From contig NZ_JAQWOO010000032.1 of assembly GCF_029245835.1 (NCBI RefSeq), positions 62,001 to 126,000 on the forward strand: a stretch of DNA of 64,000 nt, in the 5' to 3' direction. Positions within the stretch are counted from its first letter, which is position 1, and every line of letters starts with the position of its first letter. Of this stretch, positions 1-8,578 are shown in pieces. Under the pieces are notes generated by a model that ran no database searches, was not told the DNA's origin, and worked only from the letters and a program-made list of their open reading frames with translations. Made by a program: the position numbers and the translations under genes. Source of the DNA: Algibacter sp. (lineage in GTDB: Bacteria; Bacteroidota; Bacteroidia; Flavobacteriales; Flavobacteriaceae).

Positions 1-453
1 ATTCACGAAGTGTCTCAGGAGGCTTTAGATTTAAATTTTGATGGCTTGATGATTGAAACACATTACGATCCGGATAATGCTTGGAGTGATGCTGCACAAC
101 AGGTTACACCTGCTACTTTAGTTCAAATTATGAAAGATTTAAAAATTAGAAAAGAAAGTAATTCTGAGGAGGAATATACAAAAACGTTGAATACCTTAAG
201 AGCTCAGATTGATGTAGTAGATAATCAGATTATCGATTTACTAGGTAAGCGTATGCAAGCTGCTGATGGAATTGGCGAACTCAAGAAAAGTAAAAATGTT
301 GCTGTTTTACAATCTAAACGTTGGAACGAGATATTAGGTAAAATGGTTTTAGAGGGAGAGCAACATGGCTTAAGTGAAGAGTTTATCTTGAGAATGTTTA
401 AAGCGGTTCATCAAGAATCGATTAATCATCAAGAGAAAGTAATTAATGGATAG
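1..453 (+). CDS. Bifunctional DAHP synthase/chorismate mutase (3' part)
   Basis: The frame is open from the first base, so the N-terminal part lies outside the window; 150 residues are visible. The first 40 or so match the end of a DAHP synthase barrel of the NeuB/KDPG-like type (GLMIETHYDPDNAWSDAAQQ). Visible residues 63-145 are an AroQ-type chorismate mutase: an LR-x2-ID-x2-D-x2-I-x2-LL-x-KRM helix followed by a Lys-rich stretch and a second helix. The enzyme makes DAHP from PEP and erythrose 4-phosphate and turns chorismate into prephenate, the entry and branch point of aromatic amino-acid synthesis. Fusion of the two activities is usual in Flavobacteriia. aroA lies 3 kb downstream. An internal GTG at base 10 is not the real start. 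Confidence 0.93.
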   Translation: MHEVSQEALDLNFDGLMIETHYDPDNAWSDAAQQVTPATLVQIMKDLKIRKESNSEEEYTKTLNTLRAQIDVVDNQIIDLLGKRMQAADGIGELKKSKNVAVLQSKRWNEILGKMVLEGEQHGLSEEFILRMFKAVHQESINHQEKVING

Positions 454-473
454 TAGCTATTAATTTTTTGACA

Positions 474-505
474 TAAAAAAGCCTCGCAATTGCGAGGTTT
501 TTTTT
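474..505. terminator. Bidirectional rho-independent terminator
   Basis: The perfect palindrome CCTCGCAATTGCGAGG (482-497) has an A-run on its left and a T-run on its right. It sits between the convergent chorismate mutase gene and the small secreted-protein gene, so it can end both transcripts. Confidence 0.9.
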
Positions 506-523
506 ATTTCAGAATAAGAAAAA

Positions 524-976
524 CTATTGCTTATTTCTTTTAAAAAGGTAACGTGTTATAAAAATACCTTGTCCGTCTCCTTTTCCACCTTCGCTTTCAA
601 CACCGCTCGTTACAAAAGCTAATTCCCAGCCTTCTTCAATCATGGTATTTATTTTGGATTCTATTATCGCATCATTTGCTGCAATATTTTGAAAACGGAT
701 ACCGCCAATATTATAAAAGTTTAATAATTTGGTTTCGTCAAAACCTTTAACTCTTATTTCTCCACGTTTAGATTTGTTACGTCCATTATCATCTTCGGTT
801 TGGGTAGATGTAAACTCTTTGTAATCTTTCTGATCATTGGCACTAATAATTCTAGAGCGTCCTAATCCATTAGGAACAATAGATTCTACACTTGTTACTA
901 CTTTGTACTCTACTTGAGCGTTTGTATCAATGAAAGTCAATAAAGAAATGGCTAATACAATAAATAATTTTTTCAT
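524..976 (-). CDS. Small secreted protein of unknown function
   Basis: A 150-residue protein with a clear Sec signal peptide (MKKLFIVLAISLLTFIDTNAQ, cut after the last Ala). The start at 976 is preferred over an upstream ATG at 1003 because it puts the signal peptide at the N-terminus. The mature part is hydrophilic with no transmembrane segment. It ends in a mixed strand pattern with the phrase EEGWELAFVTSG, which recalls small DUF4177-like periplasmic proteins, but I do not recognise a family with confidence. It is transcribed away from rsgA and shares the convergent terminator at 482-505 with the chorismate mutase gene. Function unknown. Confidence 0.7.
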   Translation of the reverse strand: MKKLFIVLAISLLTFIDTNAQVEYKVVTSVESIVPNGLGRSRIISANDQKDYKEFTSTQTEDDNGRNKSKRGEIRVKGFDETKLLNFYNIGGIRFQNIAANDAIIESKINTMIEEGWELAFVTSGVESEGGKGDGQGIFITRYLFKRNKQ

Positions 977-996
977 GTTGTTGATGTTTTTATAAT

Positions 997-1027
997 TTGA
1001 CAACTAATATACCTATTCTTACGTTTA
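997..1027 (+). promoter_or_regulatory. Putative promoter of rsgA
   Basis: TTG (997-999), 20 bases, then TACGTTTA (1020-1027), one base from the Bacteroidota -7 consensus TAnnTTTG. It lies 36 bases before the chosen rsgA start, which supports that start over the ATG at 997. Confidence 0.55.
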
Positions 1028-1062
1028 AAATAATTTTTTTAAGTTATTTTTGGAGAATTGTT

Positions 1063-2013
1063 ATGACAGGACACGTTTACAAATCTACAGGGAGTTGGTA
1101 CACAGTTAAAACCGAATTAGGGCAAACTTACGAATGCCGTATCAAAGGGAAATTCCGTTTAAAAGGCATTAAAAGTACCAACCCTATTTCTGTTGGTGAT
1201 GTTGTAGATTTTGAATTAGAAACAGATAATAATACAGAAACAGGTGTTATTAATACTATTCATGATAGAAAAAACTACATTGTTAGAAAGTCTGTAAACC
1301 TCTCCAAGCAAACTCATATTATTGCTGCTAATTTAGATCAGGTTTTTTTAATGATTACCATTAATAATCCGCCAACGCTAACTAGCTTTATTGATCGGTT
1401 TTTAGTAACTGCGGAAGCCTATTCTATAAAAACGATTTTATTATTTAACAAGATTGATACTTATGACGAAGAGACTTTAAACGAAGTTAAATTTCTAGCT
1501 CATATTTATAGAGAAATTGGCTATGAATGTATTGGGGTTTCTGCTAAAACTGGAAAAAATGTAGATAAAGTAAAATCGCTAATGATTGGTAAAACAAGTA
1601 TGTTTTCTGGTCATTCTGGAGTTGGTAAATCAACACTTGTAAATACCATTGAGCCTTCATTAAATATTAAAACTAAAGAAATATCAACACAACATAGCCA
1701 AGGGCAACATACCACTACTTTTGCAGAAATGTTCGATTTAAGCTTCGGTGCAAAAATTATTGATACGCCAGGAATAAAGGGTTTTGGTATTGTTGATATG
1801 GAACCAGAAGAAATAGGGGATTATTTTCCTGAAATTTTCAAATTAAAACAAGATTGCAAATTCAATAATTGTTTGCATGTGCAAGAACCTAAATGCGCTG
1901 TAAAAGAAGCTTTAGATAGAGAAGAGATTGCATATTCACGCTATAGAAGTTATTTGCAAATGTTAGAAGGTGAAGATGAGCATTACCGTACCGATATTTG
2001 GGATAATCAGTAG
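1063..2013 (+). CDS. rsgA: Ribosome small-subunit biogenesis GTPase RsgA
   Basis: A 316-residue circularly permuted GTPase that helps late maturation of the 30S subunit. Order of parts: an OB fold (about 1-70), then the G motifs in permuted order: NKID (129-132), SAKTG (160-164), the P-loop GHSGVGKS (183-190) and DTPG (234-237). A C-terminal zinc knuckle follows with Cys265, Cys270, His272 and Cys278. The start at 1063 has GGAG upstream and follows a promoter-like sequence; an ATG at 997 would add 22 hydrophobic residues absent from the family. It is followed by dtd after a gap holding a repeat hairpin. Confidence 0.97.
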   Translation: MTGHVYKSTGSWYTVKTELGQTYECRIKGKFRLKGIKSTNPISVGDVVDFELETDNNTETGVINTIHDRKNYIVRKSVNLSKQTHIIAANLDQVFLMITINNPPTLTSFIDRFLVTAEAYSIKTILLFNKIDTYDEETLNEVKFLAHIYREIGYECIGVSAKTGKNVDKVKSLMIGKTSMFSGHSGVGKSTLVNTIEPSLNIKTKEISTQHSQGQHTTTFAEMFDLSFGAKIIDTPGIKGFGIVDMEPEEIGDYFPEIFKLKQDCKFNNCLHVQEPKCAVKEALDREEIAYSRYRSYLQMLEGEDEHYRTDIWDNQ

Positions 2014-2095
2014 GCATTTTTTAGTCATCAGTCACAGTTTGTATTATTAAAATAAAAAGTTAATTGTAAAAATTTAAGCAATACTCCGCAACGGT

Positions 2096-2132
2096 TCCCT
2101 ATCTTTTGGAGAGGGCTAGGAGAGTTTTTTTA
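2096..2132 (+). repeat. Intergenic hairpin repeat (CCCTATC/GAGAGGG)
   Basis: CCCTATC (2097-2103) and GAGAGGG (2109-2115) pair with one mismatch around a TTTTG loop, followed by GCTAGGAGAG and a T-run. It resembles the CCCTAGCC...GGGA repeats near 41.6 kb. It lies directly before the dtd start, so it is either a leader structure or a terminator for rsgA. Confidence 0.55.
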
Positions 2133-2136
2133 GTTT

Positions 2137-2589
2137 ATGAAAGCAGTTATTCAAAGAGTTTCAAAAGCAAGTGTAACCATTGAAGGTGAAAAAGTAGCTT
2201 CAATTGAAAGTGGGCTTTTAATTTTTTTAGGAATCGTTGATGAAGATACTCATGAAGATATCAAATGGCTTTCCAACAAAATCGTGAATCTTAGAATTTT
2301 TGGAGATGAAAATGGCGTTATGAATAACGCCTTAAAAGATGCACATGGTGATGCCATTGTAGTAAGCCAATTTACTCTGCATGCTTCCACTAAAAAAGGA
2401 AACCGCCCAAGTTATATTAAAGCAGCAAAACCAGATGTTGCCATTCCGCTATATGAAAATTTTGTATATCAACTTGAAAAAGATTTAGGAAAAAAAGTAC
2501 AAACAGGACAGTTTGGAGCCGATATGAAAGTGGAATTACTTAATGATGGTCCAGTAACTATTATAATTGATACTAAAAATAAAGTGTAA
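2137..2589 (+). CDS. dtd: D-aminoacyl-tRNA deacylase
   Basis: 150 residues, the normal length for DTD. The enzyme hydrolyses D-aminoacyl-tRNAs (and Gly-tRNA-Ala) in the cytoplasm, which keeps D-amino acids out of translation. The N-terminus MKAVIQRVSKASVTI is typical. The two active-site signatures are present: SQFTLHAST near residue 70 and the C-terminal GPVT motif (DGPVTIIID). The stop codon overlaps the next ATG by one base (TAATG), so the downstream membrane protein is translationally coupled. The next two genes continue this overlapping unit. Confidence 0.96.
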   Translation: MKAVIQRVSKASVTIEGEKVASIESGLLIFLGIVDEDTHEDIKWLSNKIVNLRIFGDENGVMNNALKDAHGDAIVVSQFTLHASTKKGNRPSYIKAAKPDVAIPLYENFVYQLEKDLGKKVQTGQFGADMKVELLNDGPVTIIIDTKNKV

Positions 2590-3104
2590 TGGCATCTGTT
2601 TTTGGACACGGGGTTATTGGTTATACTCTAACAAAAGTAATTGATAATAAGAACACCAAGTGGTTAGTGTTAGCAGCCATATCTTCTGCAATATTACCTG
2701 ATTTTGATGTTATTGCTTTTAAACTTGGAATAGCTTACCAGCACCCTTTAGGTCATCGTGGATTTTCACATTCCATTCTTTTTGCTATCCTTTGGGCATT
2801 AGGTTTAATGCTAACAGTAGGCAGAAAGTATAAGCTAATTTGGTTTTTAGTTATTTTTCTGTCAACTATATCACACGGAATTTTAGATGCTATGACTTCT
2901 GGTGGTGAAGGTGTTGGGTTTCTTATACCATACAATAATGAAAGATTCTTCTTTTCATTTAGAGAAATATTAGTATCACCGTTAGGTATTAAAAACTTTT
3001 TTTCCGCTTGGGGGATGCAAGTTATATTAAGCGAATTAAAATATATTTTTATGCCATGCTTAGTTATTTTGTTAATTTTAGGTACTTTAAAAAAATATAA
3101 ATGA
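2589..3104 (+). CDS. YdjM-like membrane-bound metal-dependent hydrolase
   Basis: A 171-residue membrane protein of the YdjM/LexA-binding membrane hydrolase family (old DUF457). The N-terminal segment has FGHGVIGY, and the conserved HRGFSHS stretch sits at the start of a transmembrane helix near residue 60; these His residues and a downstream His/Asp (SHGILDAMTSGG) are the likely metal ligands. Four or five hydrophobic helices can be seen. It overlaps dtd by one base at its start and the MazG-like gene by four bases (ATGA) at its end. The substrate of this family is unknown in general. Confidence 0.85.
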   Translation: MASVFGHGVIGYTLTKVIDNKNTKWLVLAAISSAILPDFDVIAFKLGIAYQHPLGHRGFSHSILFAILWALGLMLTVGRKYKLIWFLVIFLSTISHGILDAMTSGGEGVGFLIPYNNERFFFSFREILVSPLGIKNFFSAWGMQVILSELKYIFMPCLVILLILGTLKKYK

Positions 3105-3427
3105 ATATTCAAAACGCACAAAAAGAAGTAGATAATTGGATAAATGAACACGGCGTTCGTTATTTTAATGAGCTTACTAATATGGCACAACTTACAGAAG
3201 AAGTAGGTGAGGTAGCACGAATTATTGCCAGACGTTACGGCGAACAAAGTGAAAAGGAAAGCGATAAGGATAAAGATTTAGGTGAAGAATTAGCAGATGT
3301 CATGTTTGTTGTGTTATGTTTAGCAAATCAAACAGGTGTAGACTTACAAAAAGCTTTTGATAAAAGAATGGATAAGAAAGGAAAACGAGACCACGATAGG
3401 CATCATAATAACGAAAAATTGAAATAA
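3101..3427 (+). CDS. MazG-like nucleotide pyrophosphohydrolase
   Basis: 108 residues, a single all-alpha MazG-type domain. The metal-binding signature is present: EEVGE in the first half (residues 33-37) and EELAD (about 64-68) in the next helix, giving the usual EExxE...ExxD set. Family members hydrolyse NTPs or dNTPs to NMP and pyrophosphate, often for housecleaning of non-canonical nucleotides. It starts inside the last codons of the membrane hydrolase gene. Its specific substrate cannot be told from the sequence. The last 15 residues are rich in His, Asp and Lys. Confidence 0.88.
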   Translation: MNIQNAQKEVDNWINEHGVRYFNELTNMAQLTEEVGEVARIIARRYGEQSEKESDKDKDLGEELADVMFVVLCLANQTGVDLQKAFDKRMDKKGKRDHDRHHNNEKLK

Positions 3428-3512
3428 CAATTTTAGAATGGGATGTGCATAGCGTTTCGTTAAAACCCAGAAAAAAACATTAAATTACTTAGTATTAATC
3501 TCGATTATCGAG

Positions 3513-3520
3513 TAAGTTTG
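3513..3520 (+). promoter_or_regulatory. Putative -7 box of aroA
   Basis: TAAGTTTG fits TAnnTTTG exactly and ends 30 bases before the aroA ATG. No clear TTG is present at the usual distance upstream. Confidence 0.4.
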
Positions 3521-3550
3521 CGACTTCTTTAAATAGAAATTCACAAGAAT

Positions 3551-4774
3551 ATGCACTTTACACTTCAGAAATCTAAAATAGCTAAACAATCTTCTATTCA
3601 AATAACAGGTTCAAAAAGCGAATCTAATAGGCTGTTGTTATTGCAAGCATTATATCCTGAATTTAAACTTGAAAACGTTTCAAATTCTGATGATAGTAAT
3701 TTAATGACCAACGCATTAAATTCAAAATCAGAAATTATTGATATCCACCATGCGGGAACCGCTATGCGTTTTTTAACAGCATACTTTTCAATTCAAGAAA
3801 ATAGAGAAACCATTCTTACTGGCTCAAAACGCATGAAAGAGCGACCAATTAAAATTTTGGTTGAAGCGTTGCAAGACCTAGGAGCAGAAATAAGTTATGA
3901 AGAAAACGAAGGCTTTCCTCCAATAAAAATAAAAGGGAAGAAGCTTACTAAAAATAAAGTATCGTTAAAGGCAAATGTTAGTAGCCAGTATATTTCAGCA
4001 TTACTTTTAATTGCTTCAAAACTTGAAAATGGTTTAGAATTAACGCTTGAAGGTGAAATTACTTCCATTCCATATATAAATATGACATTAAGTTTATTGG
4101 ATGAAATTGGAATAGAAACCAGTTTTATTGGGAATACAATTACGGTGAAACCAACAACCAATAACCACCAACCAGCAACTCTAGTAGTAGAATCAGATTG
4201 GTCATCGGCATCCTATTATTTCAGCATTGCTGCTTTAAGTGAGGTTGGAACAGAAATAACCTTATCATCTTATAAAGAAAACTCATTACAAGGCGACTCT
4301 GCCTTAGTAGAGATTTATAAACACTTTGGAGTGTCAACTATTTTTAATGAAAATTCACTGACTTTAAAAAAGCAACATTCAAATTCAGAATCCCTTTCTC
4401 TAGATTTAAAAAACGCACCAGACATTGCGCAAACCATAGTATTAACCTGTTTTGCTTTAGGTATGCCGTGTGATTTAATTGGCTTACATACGCTTAAGAT
4501 TAAAGAAACGGACAGACTAGTCGCTTTAAAAACCGAAATTGAAAAATTAGGAGGCGAAGTAAGAATTACAGATAAATCATTACACCTCTTAGCATCCAAA
4601 AAAATCAAAGCAATGGTTTCAATTGCAACCTATAACGACCACAGAATGGCTATGGCATTTGCGCCATTAGCATTAAAAACCTCAATTGTAATAGAAGATG
4701 CTATGGTCGTTTCAAAATCATATCCAACCTTTTGGGAAGACTTGAAATCTGTTGGTTTTCAGATTATTAAATAA
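3551..4774 (+). CDS. aroA: 3-phosphoshikimate 1-carboxyvinyltransferase
   Basis: A 407-residue EPSP synthase, slightly shorter than the roughly 427-residue E. coli enzyme, as is usual in Flavobacteriia. It transfers the enolpyruvyl group of PEP to shikimate 3-phosphate in chorismate synthesis. Visible motifs: the N-terminal GSKSESNRLL substrate loop, HAGTAMRFLTAYF (PEP-binding region), the KETDRLVALKTEIEKLG helix, and the C-terminal NDHRMAMAFA. It stands between the MazG-like gene and queA and has its own promoter-like sequence. It acts in the same pathway as the fusion enzyme at the left edge. Confidence 0.97.
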   Translation: MHFTLQKSKIAKQSSIQITGSKSESNRLLLLQALYPEFKLENVSNSDDSNLMTNALNSKSEIIDIHHAGTAMRFLTAYFSIQENRETILTGSKRMKERPIKILVEALQDLGAEISYEENEGFPPIKIKGKKLTKNKVSLKANVSSQYISALLLIASKLENGLELTLEGEITSIPYINMTLSLLDEIGIETSFIGNTITVKPTTNNHQPATLVVESDWSSASYYFSIAALSEVGTEITLSSYKENSLQGDSALVEIYKHFGVSTIFNENSLTLKKQHSNSESLSLDLKNAPDIAQTIVLTCFALGMPCDLIGLHTLKIKETDRLVALKTEIEKLGGEVRITDKSLHLLASKKIKAMVSIATYNDHRMAMAFAPLALKTSIVIEDAMVVSKSYPTFWEDLKSVGFQIIK

Positions 4775-4789
4775 TAATCACTCATTTAC

Positions 4790-4821
4790 TTGACAACCCC
4801 TATCCTCAGATTGTATATTTG
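4790..4821 (+). promoter_or_regulatory. Promoter of queA
   Basis: TTG (4790-4792), 21 bases, then TATATTTG (4814-4821), an exact match to the Bacteroidota primary sigma-factor consensus. It lies 43 bases before the queA ATG. Confidence 0.7.
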
Positions 4822-4864
4822 CAACCTTGCGAAAAATAAACACGCCTAATAAAACAAATAATAC

Positions 4865-5914
4865 ATGAAATTATCACACTTCGGCTTCGAATTACCAGAA
4901 GAATTATTAGCAGAATACCCTGCAGAAAATAGAGATGAGTCTCGTTTAATGGTTCTTAATAGAAAAGAGCAAACCATTGAGCATAAAATGTTTAAAGACG
5001 TTATTGACTACTTTAACGAGGATGATGTTTTAGTTTTAAATAACACCAAAGTATTCCCAGCAAGACTTTTTGGAAACAAAGAGAAAACAGGAGCAAGAAT
5101 TGAAGTGTTTTTATTAAGAGAATTGAACGAAGAACAACGCCTTTGGGATGTTTTAGTTGATCCAGCACGTAAAATTAGAATTGGAAATAAACTTTATTTT
5201 GGTGAAGACGAATCTTTGGTTGCAGAGGTTATCGATAATACAACATCAAGAGGACGTACATTACGCTTTTTATATGACGGATCGTACAGAGAATTCCGTA
5301 TAAAATTAAACGAATTAGGGCAAACACCACTGCCTAAATATATAAAAAGAGATGTAGAGCCAGAAGATGAAGCGCGCTACCAAACTATCTTTGCAAAAAA
5401 CGAAGGTGCAGTAGCAGCTCCAACAGCAGGTCTACACTTTTCAAAACACCTATTAAAGCGTTTAGAAATTAAAGGAGTGAATTTTGCTGAGGTTACATTA
5501 CACGTAGGTTTAGGGACTTTTAATCCCGTAGAAGTAGAAGATTTGTCTAAGCATAAAATGGATAGCGAAGAGCTAACCATTGGAAGCGAAGCAGTAAAAA
5601 TTGTAAATACAGCACTTAAAGAAAAACGACGTATTTGTGCCGTAGGGACTACTGCGATTCGTGCCATAGAAAGTGCCGTATCTACAGGTGGGCAGCTAAA
5701 TGAGTACGATGGTTGGACCAATAAATTCATTTTTCCGCCCTATGAGTTTACTATACCTAACGCTATGATAACTAATTTCCACACGCCAAAATCAACTCTA
5801 TTAATGATGGTTTCAGCCTTTGCAGGTCACGATTTTATAAAGCGTGCTTATGATGAGGCAATCAAAGAAGGCTACAAATTCTATAGCTACGGCGATGCCA
5901 TGTTAATCATATAA
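4865..5914 (+). CDS. queA: S-adenosylmethionine:tRNA ribosyltransferase-isomerase
   Basis: 349 residues, the usual length. QueA transfers and isomerises the ribosyl part of SAM onto preQ1 in the tRNA anticodon loop, making epoxyqueuosine. Family motifs are clear: the N-terminal [41 protein letters not shown] (about residue 186) and [15 protein letters not shown] well-formed promoter lies upstream and a strong terminator downstream, so the gene looks monocistronic. Confidence 0.97.
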   Translation: MKLSHFGFELPEELLAEYPAENRDESRLMVLNRKEQTIEHKMFKDVIDYFNEDDVLVLNNTKVFPARLFGNKEKTGARIEVFLLRELNEEQRLWDVLVDPARKIRIGNKLYFGEDESLVAEVIDNTTSRGRTLRFLYDGSYREFRIKLNELGQTPLPKYIKRDVEPEDEARYQTIFAKNEGAVAAPTAGLHFSKHLLKRLEIKGVNFAEVTLHVGLGTFNPVEVEDLSKHKMDSEELTIGSEAVKIVNTALKEKRRICAVGTTAIRAIESAVSTGGQLNEYDGWTNKFIFPPYEFTIPNAMITNFHTPKSTLLMMVSAFAGHDFIKRAYDEAIKEGYKFYSYGDAMLII

Positions 5915-5936
5915 TCAAAATACATCCAAAGTAATA

Positions 5937-5966
5937 ATGAGCCTCTTTTCGAAGAGGCTTTTTTTT
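5937..5966 (+). terminator. Rho-independent terminator of queA
   Basis: GCCTCTT (5941-5947), loop TTCG, AAGAGGC (5952-5958), then eight T. It lies 26 bases after the queA stop. Confidence 0.92.
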
Positions 5967-5979
5967 ACAAATTATTTGG

Positions 5980-6090
5980 GCATTCCTCAAGGGTCGGGCT
6001 TTCGGCAGTCGCTTTTTTGTGTTGCATAGGTGCAACAACACAAAAAGAGCTTCAACAATGCCTCAATCCCTAATGCGAATTACTACTCCA
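5980..6090 (+). repeat. Dispersed repeat with GGGTCGGGCT core, copy 1
   Basis: Core GGGTCGGGCT at 5991-6000 and partner block AATCCCTAATGC at 6065-6076. Between them is an imperfect stem whose TTTTTTGTGTTGCA arm matches TGCAACAACACAAAAAG. The same two blocks recur near 27.7 kb and, inverted, near 43.3 kb. This and the next repeat fill the 362-base gap between queA and rlmN, where no gene is visible. Confidence 0.7.
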
Positions 6091-6124
6091 ATTCACAATT
6101 TGTAACATAACTAGAATAATTCCT

Positions 6125-6195
6125 CCACTTTTTTTTCAAGGGGAGAGCTTGTGCCGAATTTATTTCGGTATGCATAAAGGCGAAGAGGGTTTTTG
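6125..6195. repeat. Second intergenic palindromic repeat before rlmN
   Basis: CTCC-x-CTTTTTTTTCAAGGGGAG is followed by GTGCCGAATTTATTTCGGTA, in which CCGAA (6154-6158) pairs with TTCGG (6164-6168). It has the look of a short dispersed palindromic element and has no coding potential. Confidence 0.5.
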
Positions 6196-6261
6196 AAGTT
6201 TATTTAATCATTTATAAAAAGTAATTATCTCTCATAATTAACAATTAGCAAATCCTTTCCT

Positions 6262-6269
6262 TATTTTTG
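6262..6269 (+). promoter_or_regulatory. Putative -7 box of rlmN
   Basis: TATTTTTG fits TAnnTTTG and ends 7 bases before the ATG, which would give an almost leaderless transcript. No TTG stands at the usual spacing. Confidence 0.4.
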
Positions 6270-6276
6270 CATTCAA

Positions 6277-7317
6277 ATGGAAATCAAGAAAAAAGACATA
6301 CGCGCATTAACCAAAGAGCAATTAAGAACGTTCTTTGAAAAAAACGGAGATAAAGCCTTTCGTGGCAATCAAGTTTACGAATGGCTGTGGCAAAAATCGG
6401 CACATACTTTTGAGGATATGACGAATGTCTCAAAAGAAACCCGCCAAATGCTCGAAGATAACTTTGTTATCAACCACATTAAGGTCGACCAAATGCAACG
6501 TAGTAATGACGGGACTATTAAAAATGCTGTACGACTTCATGACGATTTAATTGTAGAATCTGTTTTAATACCAACAAAAACAAGAACCACAGCATGTGTG
6601 TCAAGTCAAGTAGGTTGTAGTTTAGATTGTAAGTTTTGTGCAACCTCACGCTTAAAACGCATGCGAAATCTAAACCCAGACGAAATTTACGACCAAGTGG
6701 TTGCTATAGATAACGAAAGTAGATTATATCATAACAGACCTCTAAGCAATATTGTATTTATGGGTATGGGCGAACCGCTAATGAATTACAATAACGTTAT
6801 AAAGGCTATCGATAAAATCACATCACCAGAAGGTTTAGGAATGTCTCCAAAACGTATTGTGGTATCCACATCAGGCGTGCCAAAAATGATTAAAAAAATG
6901 GCTGATGATGAGGTTAAATTTAAATTAGCAGTATCATTACATTCTGCAATTGATGAAGTTAGGACCTCAATTATGCCCTTCAATGCTACCTTTCCGCTTA
7001 ACGATTTAAGAGAAGCTTTGGAGTATTGGTATGCAAAAACCAAAAATAGAATTACTTACGAATATGTAGTTTGGGATGGTATTAACGACAAAAGAAAAGA
7101 TATAGATGCACTTGTTGAGTTTTGTAAATTCGCACCCAGTAAAGTAAATATTATTGAGTATAATCCCATAGATGATGGCGAGTTTCAGCAAGCCCAATCT
7201 AGTGCCATAGATATGTATGTGCAAGTGCTAGAGAGTAACCATATTACAGTTACTGTAAGACGGAGCAGGGGTAAAGATATTGATGCTGCTTGCGGGCAAT
7301 TAGCTAATAAAAGTTAA
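6277..7317 (+). CDS. rlmN: 23S rRNA (A2503-C2)/tRNA (A37-C2) methyltransferase RlmN
   Basis: A 346-residue radical SAM enzyme that methylates C2 of A2503 in 23S rRNA and A37 of some tRNAs. The iron-sulfur motif CxxxCxxC is in GCSLDCKFCATSRLKRMR (about residues 111-128). The N-terminal accessory domain with GNQVYEWLW, the GMGEPLMNYNN SAM-binding stretch and the C-terminal RRSRGKDIDAACGQLA with the methyl-carrying Cys are all present. It follows a repeat-rich gap and ends in a hairpin that overlaps its own stop codon. Confidence 0.97.
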   Translation: MEIKKKDIRALTKEQLRTFFEKNGDKAFRGNQVYEWLWQKSAHTFEDMTNVSKETRQMLEDNFVINHIKVDQMQRSNDGTIKNAVRLHDDLIVESVLIPTKTRTTACVSSQVGCSLDCKFCATSRLKRMRNLNPDEIYDQVVAIDNESRLYHNRPLSNIVFMGMGEPLMNYNNVIKAIDKITSPEGLGMSPKRIVVSTSGVPKMIKKMADDEVKFKLAVSLHSAIDEVRTSIMPFNATFPLNDLREALEYWYAKTKNRITYEYVVWDGINDKRKDIDALVEFCKFAPSKVNIIEYNPIDDGEFQQAQSSAIDMYVQVLESNHITVTVRRSRGKDIDAACGQLANKS

Positions 7318-7346
7318 AAAAGAGCTGCACGATACAACTCTTTTTT
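7316..7346. terminator. Terminator between rlmN and the T9SS cargo gene
   Basis: AAAAAAGAGCTG (7316-7327) and CAACTCTTTTTT (7335-7346) pair with one mismatch. The A-rich left arm and T-rich right arm let it serve both convergent genes. Confidence 0.75.
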
Positions 7347-7368
7347 AAGATTATCAGTTAAAATTTAT

Positions 7369-8400
7369 TTACTGTTTTATAATTCTTTTAGTAACCTTAC
7401 CATCTGTAGAGTATATATTTATTAAATATAAACCACTACGCAACTCTGAAATATTAATTTCTTTTTTACTAATATTTTCGATTGGAATAGATTTCACTAT
7501 TCTACCGTTAATATCAACTATTTCTAATTTTGTAAGATTTAAACGATTTGCTGCAGATAAGTATATAACGTCAGTAGCTGGGTTTGGATAGAGTTTTATA
7601 GATTCTGATAGTGAATTATCTATGTCATTTACGCCTAATAAACTTTCAGTTGCAGTTGCTCTAATTCTTAATGCATCAAATTTTGAAACTGAAGCTACAG
7701 TGTTTCCTGTGTCGGTAAAAACTGCAAAATCAACTTCGAAAGGATTAATACCTGTAGCTGAACTATTAAATCCAGTATAAAATCCTGAACCTTTCCAGAT
7801 AACCTCTCCAGTTACTGGATTAAATGCGAAACCAATCCTGTACCATGTGTCTGCGTTTAATGTGATAACTGTGTTACTTAATCCTAAGTTAATAAGATAA
7901 GTGCCAATAGGTACTGATCCTCCTCCATCAGTGTAAACAATACCACTTAACGCTTTTGTTTCAGGTGAATATTGAAATCCAGTTATTGCTATAGAATAAT
8001 CTGAATTGTATATTTGAATTGCAGTAGTATTTTTACTAGTTGTAGCTGGCCCCGAAAAAAAGTCAAATTCAATTTCAATGAAGTCATTTCCAAATGTGCG
8101 TGATCCCCAAAATGTATCTAATCCGTTTACCCATAAAAATCTTGAACCAGTATCAGTAGCTGGACCTGTAATTTGTAGTATATTGGCCTGACTTCCACCT
8201 TCATTTACAATTTGATAATCTGAATTAGCACCATTAAATGTAAACATGCCGCCTTGTCCAGCCAGCGCTCCTGATGGATCTGTGCCTACGTTTCCTATTG
8301 TTAAAGCATCATAATTTTCATTTTGAAAATCTTGTGATAAGCCTTGGTTGAAAAAACCTAAGCACAGTAAAAAAGATAATAATAAAGTAATTTTTTTCAT
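7369..8400 (-). CDS. Secreted protein with T9SS type A sorting domain
   Basis: 343 residues. A Sec signal peptide (MKKITLLLSFLLCLGFFNQGLSQ) is followed by a beta-rich region of about 230 residues that resembles a lectin/LamG-like jelly roll (QNENYDALTIGNVGTDPSG, DTWYRIGFAFNPVTGEV). The last 80 residues are a classic type A sorting domain: KLYPNPATDVIYLS, LEIVDINGRIVKS, LRSGLYLINIYSTDGKV and the terminal KRIIKQ. Such proteins cross the outer membrane through the type IX system whose core genes are near 50 kb and are then released or anchored. The passenger's ligand is unknown. Confidence 0.85.
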   Translation of the reverse strand: MKKITLLLSFLLCLGFFNQGLSQDFQNENYDALTIGNVGTDPSGALAGQGGMFTFNGANSDYQIVNEGGSQANILQITGPATDTGSRFLWVNGLDTFWGSRTFGNDFIEIEFDFFSGPATTSKNTTAIQIYNSDYSIAITGFQYSPETKALSGIVYTDGGGSVPIGTYLINLGLSNTVITLNADTWYRIGFAFNPVTGEVIWKGSGFYTGFNSSATGINPFEVDFAVFTDTGNTVASVSKFDALRIRATATESLLGVNDIDNSLSESIKLYPNPATDVIYLSAANRLNLTKLEIVDINGRIVKSIPIENISKKEINISELRSGLYLINIYSTDGKVTKRIIKQ

Positions 8401-8551
8401 AGTAATTCTTTTAAGGTTAAGACTTTAAAGTAGTGTTTTTTAGTTAATTGAATGTAAGTTTATCGATTAATAACATTTATTTTTGTTGTACTGTTAAATT
8501 TATTAATCGCTGTTTTGCCTCAAGATTATAGCATAAATATAACTTAATCAG

Positions 8552-8559
8552 TAAATTTG
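8552..8559 (+). promoter_or_regulatory. Putative -7 box of the polyprenyl synthase gene
   Basis: TAAATTTG fits TAnnTTTG and ends 19 bases before the TTG start codon at 8579. No TTG hexamer stands at normal spacing. The rest of the 178-base gap on the left shows nothing. Confidence 0.4.
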
Positions 8560-8578
8560 TGAAAATTGAATATTTTAA

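Noticed and set aside
2753-3247. A 164-codon open frame on the minus strand
   Set aside because: It lies opposite the YdjM-like and MazG-like genes, whose motifs are clear, and has no recognisable domain; it is a by-product of AT-rich coding on the other strand.
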